Below, one piece after another: positions 1 to 5,004 of a DNA stretch of 10,784 nt. The notes under the pieces were generated by a model. The model did not search any database, was not told the origin of the DNA, and worked only from the letters and a program-made list of their open reading frames with translations. The stretch is taken from contig JAUQXD010001064.1 of NCBI GenBank assembly GCA_030834835.1, positions 1 to 10,784 on the forward strand, read 5' to 3'. This stretch comes from Thermoflexales bacterium. Lineage in GTDB: Bacteria > Chloroflexota > Anaerolineae > Fen-1058. The position numbers and the translations under genes were made by a program. Each line of letters begins with the position of its first letter. The first letter of the stretch is position 1.

Positions 1-46
1 CAGCGCGTCTAGCAGCCCGCCAGCCGATTGGATTTCCGCCCGTGGT

Positions 47-96
47 TTATCCACAAAAGGAGGTGTTTATCCACAGTTATCCCCCACTTTTCCACA
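47..96 (+). other. DnaA-box cluster downstream of dnaA (putative oriC part)
   Basis: Two perfect TTATCCACA boxes lie at 47-55 and 67-75. A degenerate copy follows at 77-85 (TTATCCCCC) and a one-mismatch copy at 88-96 (TTTTCCACA). All face the same way. The starts are 20, 10 and 11 bp apart, so the boxes sit on roughly one face of the helix, as expected for cooperative DnaA binding. In many bacteria such a cluster lies between dnaA and dnaN; the gene to the left is outside the window, so dnaN is not confirmed. The stretch 97-170 shows only a short TATATAT and no obvious DnaA-trio repeats or strong AT-rich unwinding element. Confidence 0.85.
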
Positions 97-166
97 GCGT
101 GGAGTCGATTTTGCCGACCGTTTTGACCTGGTCACTACCTATATATGGCAGCCCATTTTCGGCTGG

Positions 167-210
167 CAAAACAAAACGAGGCGGCAACGAAGTTCCGTTG
201 CTGCCTCGTT
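167..210 (-). terminator. Rho-independent terminator of dnaA
   Basis: On the minus strand, about 20 nt after the dnaA stop, a 15-bp stem is formed by 196-210 and 175-189 with a 6-nt loop (190-195). It has one G-T pair and is otherwise perfect. It is followed by a T-rich run read as TTTTGTTTTG on the minus strand. Stem plus U-tract is the classical intrinsic terminator form. It separates dnaA transcription from the DnaA-box cluster further left. Confidence 0.9.
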
Positions 211-229
211 CTAATCGGCTGGCGGGCTG

Positions 230-1597
230 CTAGACGCGCTGTGCGACCCCGTTCCGGTTGTAGAGCCGCTCGCGAATCGCCAGGATTTCGCGGCGCAGGG
301 TGTCGTCCTTGTCGATGGCATCCGTGATTTTATCAACGCCGTACATCACCGTCGTGTGATCGCGCCCGCCCAGTATCTCGCCGATCTGGGGCAGTGTGAT
401 CTGAAGTTCTTCGCGCGCCAGGTACATGACCACCTGCCGCGGATGAACCATTTCCTTGCTGCGGCTGCGCCCCAGCAGTTCATCGCGCGTGACGCCGTAA
501 AACGCGGCCACGGTGGTCATGACTTCTTCAATCGAAATGGAGGTGGGGCGCGCCATCAAATCGGCTAACGCGCTGGCCGCTGATTCGACCGTCAACGAGT
601 TGCCCGTCAGGCGGGCATGCGCCACCACGCGATTGAGCGCGCCTTCCAACTCGCGGATGTTGCTCTGCACCTGGCGCGCAATAAGATCGATCACCGCGTT
701 GGGGACGGGCATGGCCTGATGTTCAGCCTTGTCGCGCAAGATGGCGGTGCGCGTTTCCAAATCAGGCGGCTGAATATCGGCGCTCAGGCCCCACTCGAAG
801 CGGCTGCGCAACCGCTCTTCCAGCGTCACCATCGACTTGGGCGGGCGATCGCTGGTCATGACGATTTGCTTGCCGTTGCCGTGCAGCGCGTTGAAGGTAT
901 GAAAGAATTCTTCCTGCGTGGCTTCTTTGCCGGCAATGAACTGAATATCGTCGACGAGCAGCACGTCGATGGTGCGATACTTGTCGCGGAAGGCAGCCGT
1001 GTTCTGCGCGCGAATGGCGTTGATCAGTTCGTTGGTGAATTCTTCCGACGACACATACAACACCTGCAGATTGTTTTGCACGCCCACATGCCCGATGGCA
1101 TGCAAGAGATGGGTCTTGCCCAGCCCGACCCCGCCGTACAAGAATAACGGATTGTATTGCGAGGCCGGTTTTTCGGCGACGGCCTGACAGGCCGCGTGCG
1201 CCAGCCGATTGCTCGGCCCGACCACGAAGGTATCGAAGATATATTTGGGGTTAAGACCGCTGGCCAGCCGCGCGCCGGTATCAACGGCAGGCTGGCGCGG
1301 CGTTGCATCAAGGCCGTTTAACAAGGCCACGCTCTCTTTCTTCTCTTCCCGGCTCCAGACCACAAACCGGACATCCACGCTTTGACCGACAATGCCGGTG
1401 AGGATGCGTTTGACCGTGGTGAGCAAGCGACTTTGCCACCATTCTTGGGTATAGGCATTGGGGACGGCCACTGCTAATGCGCCGTCTTCATATGATAACA
1501 CAGAAGTTGGCTTGACCCACGTGTCATACGTGGCGCGCGTCATCTGCAATTGCAGTTCGCCCTGCGCGGCTTGCCAGATTTGATCAGCCTTCATCAT
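230..1597 (-). CDS. dnaA: Chromosomal replication initiator protein DnaA
   Basis: DnaA is the AAA+ ATPase that binds DnaA boxes, oligomerises and opens the origin. The 455 residues match the usual length. Domain I is about 1-85 and has the typical start (Ile-Trp near 7-8, TYDTW at 23-27). A short linker follows. The AAA+ core has Walker A GGVGLGKT (155-162), Walker B LLVDDIQF (213-220), sensor I near MTSD (247-250), the arginine-finger segment RLRSRF (262-267) and sensor II in IRELEGAL (314-321). The C-terminal helix-turn-helix carries the DnaA signature GRDHTTVMYGVDKI (411-424). The first ATG (1597) sits 7 nt after GGAG (1608-1605); a second ATG follows immediately. A strong terminator lies downstream and DnaA boxes flank the gene on both sides, which suggests autoregulation. 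The stop codon lies inside a 29-bp inverted repeat. Confidence 0.99.
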   Translation of the reverse strand: MMKADQIWQAAQGELQLQMTRATYDTWVKPTSVLSYEDGALAVAVPNAYTQEWWQSRLLTTVKRILTGIVGQSVDVRFVVWSREEKKESVALLNGLDATPRQPAVDTGARLASGLNPKYIFDTFVVGPSNRLAHAACQAVAEKPASQYNPLFLYGGVGLGKTHLLHAIGHVGVQNNLQVLYVSSEEFTNELINAIRAQNTAAFRDKYRTIDVLLVDDIQFIAGKEATQEEFFHTFNALHGNGKQIVMTSDRPPKSMVTLEERLRSRFEWGLSADIQPPDLETRTAILRDKAEHQAMPVPNAVIDLIARQVQSNIRELEGALNRVVAHARLTGNSLTVESAASALADLMARPTSISIEEVMTTVAAFYGVTRDELLGRSRSKEMVHPRQVVMYLAREELQITLPQIGEILGGRDHTTVMYGVDKITDAIDKDDTLRREILAIRERLYNRNGVAQRV

Positions 1598-1827
1598 GAG
1601 TTCACTCCGCTGCCCCTGTGAGTATCAGACAAGTCAGGGGTCGTGTCCTGCAACTACGGCTCAACCGGCGCGGTGACTGAAGATAGAGTTCATTATTAAC
1701 CGATTGAGACCAATGACGCACATCAGACCGGCTCGATACGCGGGGATATGGGCATCGATTGAAGCATCCGGCGTCACTGAAAGAAACGGTCGGACAAGAT
1801 GTTGCCATCTCTCCGACACGCACGCCG
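1598..1827 (-). other. Long 5' leader of dnaA
   Basis: If the promoter at 1828-1856 is used, transcription starts near 1821 and the leader is about 220 nt, long for dnaA. I recognise no riboswitch. An open frame runs on the minus strand from an ATG at 1823 (or 1808) to a TGA at 1602-1604, which overlaps the dnaA Shine-Dalgarno region and ends 4 nt before the dnaA ATG. Its product is Ser/Arg/Cys-rich with no recognisable family and no good ribosome binding site, so I do not call it a gene. The plus strand of this stretch shows nothing I can support. Confidence 0.45.
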
Positions 1828-1856
1828 ATTCTATCAAAAACTCCTAAAGTTTACAA
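1828..1856 (-). promoter_or_regulatory. Sigma70-type promoter for dnaA
   Basis: On the minus strand, -35 TTGTAA (1856-1851, 4 of 6 to consensus) is followed after exactly 17 bp by -10 TAGAAT (1833-1828, 5 of 6). The -10 is preceded by TGA, giving an extended -10 (TGnTAGAAT). It points at dnaA and lies just outside a large palindrome at 1861-1893, which would be well placed as an operator. Confidence 0.65.
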
Positions 1857-1860
1857 TAGC

Positions 1861-1893
1861 CCAACCTTAAAACATTGAATGATTTAAGGTTGG
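1861..1893. repeat. Large palindrome upstream of the dnaA promoter
   Basis: CCAACCTTAAA (1861-1871) and TTTAAGGTTGG (1883-1893) form an 11-bp perfect stem. After one A-A mismatch, CAT (1873-1875) and ATG (1879-1881) pair around a TGA loop. No T-run follows on the plus strand, so it is not an obvious terminator there. It starts 4 bp upstream of the dnaA -35 and lies in the most AT-rich part of the window (about 1826-1886). It could be an operator for dnaA or rmlB, or part of an origin unwinding region. Confidence 0.75.
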
Positions 1894-1898
1894 TAGCG

Positions 1899-1928
1899 TT
1901 GAGTGATCATTGCTCAATCATTGCCTCA
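1899..1928. repeat. Short dyad and direct repeats (TGAT/ATCATTGC type)
   Basis: TTGAGTGATCATTGCTCAA (1899-1917) has dyad symmetry with TTGAG/CTCAA arms. ATCATTGC occurs at 1906-1913 and again at 1917-1924, 11 bp apart, followed by CTCA or CCTCA. A related TTGAATGATT lies in the neighbouring palindrome at 1875-1884. Helix-length spacing suggests binding sites for an unidentified regulator or initiator. The only GATC in the intergenic gap is here. Confidence 0.5.
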
Positions 1929-1952
1929 GCGTCTTTTAGCTTTCCACAGCTC

Positions 1953-1962
1953 ATGGTATGAT
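1953..1962 (+). promoter_or_regulatory. Possible extended -10 promoter for rmlB
   Basis: TGG followed by TATGAT (1957-1962, 5 of 6 to TATAAT) forms an extended -10. No convincing -35 lies 16-18 bp upstream; TTTTAG at 1934-1939 is the best and is poor. The start would be near 1969, placing the DnaA boxes at 1982-2023 in the rmlB leader. Confidence 0.4.
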
Positions 1963-1981
1963 TCTCCACGCGGATAATCAG

Positions 1982-2023
1982 TTATCCACGATTGTCCACC
2001 GGTTATCCACACAACAATCCACA
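1982..2023 (+). other. DnaA-box array upstream of dnaA (putative oriC)
   Basis: Four same-direction sites are seen: TTATCCACG (1982-1990, one mismatch), TTGTCCACC (1992-2000, two), TTATCCACA (2003-2011, perfect) and CAATCCACA (2015-2023, two). The starts are 10, 11 and 12 bp apart, about one helical turn each. Weaker copies lie at 1940-1948 (CTTTCCACA), at 1962-1970 (TTCTCCACG) and, inverted, at 1969-1977. Together with the AT-rich stretch around 1826-1886 this looks like an origin module. With the cluster at 47-96 it would make a bipartite origin around dnaA. Confidence 0.85.
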
Positions 2024-2030
2024 ATCTAAG

Positions 2031-2035
2031 AGGAG
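2031..2035 (+). promoter_or_regulatory. Ribosome binding site deciding the rmlB TTG start
   Basis: AGGAG, within TAAGAGGAG, ends 5 nt before TTG at 2041. The reading from this TTG begins MHNILVTGGAGFIG, exactly the expected N-terminus of the Rossmann fold, and no better ATG is present nearby. A TTG start is therefore well supported. Confidence 0.8.
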
Positions 2036-2040
2036 AAACC

Positions 2041-3078
2041 TTGCATAACATACTTGTCACTGGCGGCGCGGGCTTCATCGGTTCCAATTACGTCCGGTAC
2101 GTTCTGCAGAACCATGCCGCGTATCACGTTACAGTTTTTGATAAATTGACGTATGCCGGCAACCTCGACAACTTGCTCGATGTCGCCGAACAATTCCAAT
2201 CGCGTTACAGTTTTGTGCGCGGCGATATTTGTGATGCGGATGTCGTCACTGCAACGATTCGAGAACAGCACATTGACACGATCGTAAACTTCGCGGCCGA
2301 ATCGCACGTCGATCGATCGTTGTTGACGCCGGATGCTTTCGTGAAGACCGATGTGAATGGCACATACGTCTTGCTGGAAGCCGCCCGGCAGTTTCAAATC
2401 GAGCGTTATCATCAAGTCAGCACGGATGAAGTGTACGGCGACATCCCGATCGGCTCTTCACGCGAAACCGATCCGCTCGCGCCGCGCAGCCCGTATTCGG
2501 CCAGTAAGGCCAGCGGCGATCTGCTCGTGCATGCCTATCACATCTCGTACGGCGTGCCCGCGACGATCACGCGCGGCTCCAACACCTACGGCCCGTATCA
2601 ATATCCCGAGAAACTGATGCCGCTCTTCATCACCAATGCGCTTGAAGATCAATTGCTGCCCGTCTACGGTGATGGCCTGCAGGTGCGCGACTGGTTGTAC
2701 GTGATGGATCACTGCTCCGGCATCGATCGCGTGCTGCACAACGGCACGATCGGCGAAGTGTACAACCTGGGCGGCGAGAACGAGCAGCACAACATCGACG
2801 TGATTCGCCTGTTGCTTAAGATGTTGAACAAACCCGAGTCGCTCTTGCGCCGCGTCGCCGATCGCGCCGGGCACGATCGCCGCTACTCACTCGACGTGTC
2901 GAAGTTGCACGCGCTGGGCTGGGAGCAGAGCGCCACGTTCGAGCAGGAACTCGCCGCGACTGTGAAGTGGTATACCGACAATCAATGGTGGTGGCGCAAG
3001 ATCAAGAGCGGCGAGTATATGGAGTATTATAAGTCGCAATACGGGAAACGATTGGCCGAGAGTGAAGCGGTGCAGTGA
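2041..3078 (+). CDS. rmlB: dTDP-glucose 4,6-dehydratase
   Basis: RmlB converts dTDP-glucose to dTDP-4-keto-6-deoxyglucose using bound NAD. It is the second step of dTDP-L-rhamnose synthesis for cell-surface polysaccharides, in the cytosol. The 345 residues fit the family. An extended short-chain dehydrogenase fold is shown by the NAD motif GGAGFIG (8-14), the catalytic Ser-Thr-Asp-Glu at 127-130 (STDEVYGD, the dehydratase triad region) and the Tyr-x-x-x-Lys pair Y152/K156. Substrate-side motifs NTYGPYQYPEKLMP (181-194) and RAGHDRRY (275-282) are typical of RmlB rather than of other sugar epimerases. No rmlA, rmlC or rmlD is next to it. It diverges from dnaA, and its leader probably carries DnaA boxes. 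Transcription ends at the hairpin at 3109-3149. Confidence 0.97.
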   Translation: MHNILVTGGAGFIGSNYVRYVLQNHAAYHVTVFDKLTYAGNLDNLLDVAEQFQSRYSFVRGDICDADVVTATIREQHIDTIVNFAAESHVDRSLLTPDAFVKTDVNGTYVLLEAARQFQIERYHQVSTDEVYGDIPIGSSRETDPLAPRSPYSASKASGDLLVHAYHISYGVPATITRGSNTYGPYQYPEKLMPLFITNALEDQLLPVYGDGLQVRDWLYVMDHCSGIDRVLHNGTIGEVYNLGGENEQHNIDVIRLLLKMLNKPESLLRRVADRAGHDRRYSLDVSKLHALGWEQSATFEQELAATVKWYTDNQWWWRKIKSGEYMEYYKSQYGKRLAESEAVQ

Positions 3079-3079
3079 T

Positions 3080-3107
3080 CAATTAACAATTGACAATGCA
3101 CAATTAA
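3080..3107. repeat. Heptamer tandem repeat, four units (CAATTAA type)
   Basis: Four 7-bp units follow each other: CAATTAA, CAATTGA, CAATGCA, CAATTAA. The run starts just after the rmlB stop and ends just before the terminator stem. Short tandem heptamers of this kind are known from intergenic regions of several bacteria, notably cyanobacteria. No function is evident. Confidence 0.8.
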
Positions 3108-3108
3108 C

Positions 3109-3149
3109 AAAACCGCCCTGTCGAAACACCTATCTTGACCGGGCGGTTT
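3109..3149. terminator. Bidirectional terminator between rmlB and hutU
   Basis: AAACCGCCC (3110-3118) pairs with GGGCGGTTT (3141-3149). After a T-C mismatch, GTC (3120-3122) and GAC (3137-3139) extend the stem. The minus-strand exit is T-rich (TTTTGTTAATTG), good for terminating hutU; the plus-strand exit is shorter (TTTGCTT). Its position between convergent genes fits a shared terminator. Confidence 0.75.
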
Positions 3150-3151
3150 GC

Positions 3152-3179
3152 TTACGCATTACTCGTTACTCATTACGCT
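3152..3179. repeat. Second heptamer tandem repeat, four units (TTACTCA type)
   Basis: The units are TTACGCA, TTACTCG, TTACTCA and TTACGCT. The run lies between the terminator stem and the hutU stop codon at 3180-3182, mirroring the different heptamer run on the other side of the stem. Confidence 0.8.
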
Positions 3180-4826
3180 TCATTTCAACATCGGCATCTT
3201 GACGCCCATCTTCTTCGCAAACTCGATGGCTTCCGGATAACCCGCATCCGCGTGTCGAACGACGCCCATGCCGGGATCGGTCGTCAGCACGCGCTCCAGG
3301 CGTTTCGCCGCTTCCGGTGTGCCATCAGCCACGATGACTTGCCCCGCGTGTTGGCTGTAGCCAATGCCCACGCCGCCGCCATGATGGAAACTCACCCACG
3401 TCGCACCGCCCACTGCGTTGATCAGTGCGTTCAAGATCGGCCAATCGCTGATGGCGTCTGATCCATCGCGCATGCTTTCCGTCTCGCGGCGCGGCGAAGC
3501 GACTGAGCCTGAGTCCAGATGATCGCGCCCAATCACGATCGGCGCCGAGACTTCACCTTTGGCGACAAGTTCGTTGAACTTCAAACCCGCTTTCGCACGC
3601 TCACCGTAGCCCAGCCAGCAGATGCGCGCGGGCAAACCTTGAAACGCCACGCGCTTCTGCGCCATGCGAATCCACCGTTCCAGCGATTTGTTTTCCGGGA
3701 ACAGTTCAAGGATCGCTTCGTCGGTTCGGAACAGGTCTTTCTCATCGCCGCTTAACGCCACCCAGCGGAACGGTCCTTTGCCCTCGCAGAACAACGGGCG
3801 AATAAACGCGGGCACAAAGCCCGGATAGTTGAACGCATCTTTCACGCCCGCGTCAAACGCGCGCTGCCGCAGGTTGTTGCCGTAATCAAACACGATCGAG
3901 CCGCGCTTCTGAAACTCCAGCATCGCTTCCACGTGCCGCGCCATCGATGCGCTCGATCGCCGCGCAAATTCAGCGGGATCACGCTGACGCAGTTCAGTCG
4001 CTTCTTCCAACGACATGCCATGCGGAATGTAATAGAGCGGATCATGCGCGGGTGTTTGATCGGTGACAACATCCGGCACGACGCCACGTATAACGAGTTC
4101 AGGAAACACGTCCGCCGCGTTCGCAATCAGCCCGATCGATAAACCGCGCCCGTCGTGCTTCGCCTCTTCGACCAGCGTCATCGCTTCTTCGAGGGTATCA
4201 ACCACCACATCGACGTAGCGCGTTTCGAGGCGGCGTTTCGCCCGCGCCGGATCGACTTCGACGACGAGGCCCACGCCGTCGTTCATCGTAATCGCCAGCG
4301 GCTGCGCACCGCCCATGCCGCCCAGGCCCGCCGTCAGCACGAACTTGCCCTTCAGTGATCCCCAACCTTGCTGCACGGCCAGCGACGCCAGCGTTTCATA
4401 CGTGCCCTGCAAAATTCCCTGCGTGCCGATATAAATCCACGAACCCGCCGTCATCTGACCGTAGACCATAAGCCCTTCACGCTCGTATTTGTCAAACTGT
4501 TCCTGTGTGGCCCAGTGCGGTACGATATTGCTGTTGGCGATCAGCACGCGCGGCGCATCGCGATGCGTCTTGAACACGACCACCGGTTTGCCCGATTGAA
4601 CGAGCAGCGTCTCATCGTCTTCCAATTCTTTCAGCGTAGCCAGGATCGCGTCGAACGCCTCCCACGATCGAGCCGCGCGCCCGCGCCCGCCGTACACGAT
4701 CAGATCGTCGGGTTTTTCGGCCACTTCCGGATCGAGGTTGTTCATCAGCATACGATAGACGGCTTCTTGCTGCCAGCCTTTGCAAGTGAGTTGCGTGCCG
4801 CGCGGCGCGCGAATGACTCGGGACAT
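3180..4826 (-). CDS. hutU: Urocanate hydratase (urocanase)
   Basis: HutU adds water to urocanate to give 4-imidazolone-5-propanoate, the second step of histidine breakdown, using a tightly bound NAD as electrophile. The 548 residues match the family. Visible hallmarks are [14 protein letters not shown] (125-138), the NAD-binding glycine-rich GLGGMGGAQ (167-175), [10 protein letters not shown] (401-410) with Cys403 in the place of the conserved active-site cysteine, [11 protein letters not shown] (435-445), and [15 protein letters not shown] (479-493). The ATG at 4826 is set by GGAGG (4836-4832) with 5-nt spacing. No hutH, hutI or hutG neighbour is present, so the pathway genes are elsewhere or on either side of the window. 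It is divergent from the cyclase gene. A weak candidate promoter on the minus strand is TTGAGC (4909-4904), 17 bp, GACAAT (4886-4881). Confidence 0.98.
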   Translation of the reverse strand: MSRVIRAPRGTQLTCKGWQQEAVYRMLMNNLDPEVAEKPDDLIVYGGRGRAARSWEAFDAILATLKELEDDETLLVQSGKPVVVFKTHRDAPRVLIANSNIVPHWATQEQFDKYEREGLMVYGQMTAGSWIYIGTQGILQGTYETLASLAVQQGWGSLKGKFVLTAGLGGMGGAQPLAITMNDGVGLVVEVDPARAKRRLETRYVDVVVDTLEEAMTLVEEAKHDGRGLSIGLIANAADVFPELVIRGVVPDVVTDQTPAHDPLYYIPHGMSLEEATELRQRDPAEFARRSSASMARHVEAMLEFQKRGSIVFDYGNNLRQRAFDAGVKDAFNYPGFVPAFIRPLFCEGKGPFRWVALSGDEKDLFRTDEAILELFPENKSLERWIRMAQKRVAFQGLPARICWLGYGERAKAGLKFNELVAKGEVSAPIVIGRDHLDSGSVASPRRETESMRDGSDAISDWPILNALINAVGGATWVSFHHGGGVGIGYSQHAGQVIVADGTPEAAKRLERVLTTDPGMGVVRHADAGYPEAIEFAKKMGVKMPMLK

Positions 4827-4936
4827 GGGAACCTCCGTAGTATGTGACGAGTGAGTGGGGTATGCGAACGATGTTAGCGCATTGTCGCGTCAATGGGCGT
4901 TTTGCTCAAATCAACGCAGCTCGATCGTTGATCGGG

Positions 4937-4965
4937 TTTCCAATGCGTCTCGATTAAGATATAAT
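4937..4965 (+). promoter_or_regulatory. Promoter of the cyclase gene
   Basis: A perfect -10 TATAAT (4960-4965) is preceded at 17 bp by TTTCCA (4937-4942, 4 of 6 to TTGACA). The expected start is near 4972, giving a leader of about 33 nt to the ATG at 5005. This argues against the in-frame GTG at 4855, which lies upstream of the promoter. An in-frame GTG at 4978 would give an almost leaderless message and cannot be excluded. Confidence 0.7.
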
Positions 4966-5004
4966 CTTGCCTGTCTGGTGCTCTCTTACGTCCTCTTTTC
5001 AACC

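Larger units (their letters stand above)
1..241. repeat. Perfect 29-bp inverted repeat at the dnaA 3' end
   Basis: Positions 1-29 are the exact reverse complement of 213-241. Position 30 against 212 breaks the match, and the outer end could continue beyond the left edge of the window. The right arm contains the last three codons of dnaA (Gln-Arg-Val) and its TAG stop, so the left arm reads the same Gln-Arg-Val-stop on the plus strand. The 183 bases between the arms hold a DnaA-box cluster and the dnaA terminator. This could be a real inverted duplication, an invertible segment, or an artefact of a contig end. The sequence alone does not decide among these. Confidence 0.9.

Noticed and set aside
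57..64. AAGGAGGT, a near-perfect ribosome binding site between two DnaA boxes
   Set aside because: The frame that follows is short, made of the DnaA boxes and terminator, and resembles no protein; it is most likely coincidental.
1..229. dnaN or another gene downstream of dnaA
   Set aside because: No coding sequence is supported in these bases; dnaN may lie to the left but cannot be seen.
617..1147. 176-codon open frame antisense to dnaA
   Set aside because: It lies wholly inside the unmistakable dnaA gene and shows no domain or binding site.
3080..3179. CRISPR array or insertion-sequence end
   Set aside because: The 7-bp units have no spacers, there is no transposase gene, and no target duplication is visible.
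4855..5004. Upstream GTG start for the cyclase, adding 50 residues
   Set aside because: It lies upstream of the TATAAT promoter and the added residues resemble no family N-terminus.
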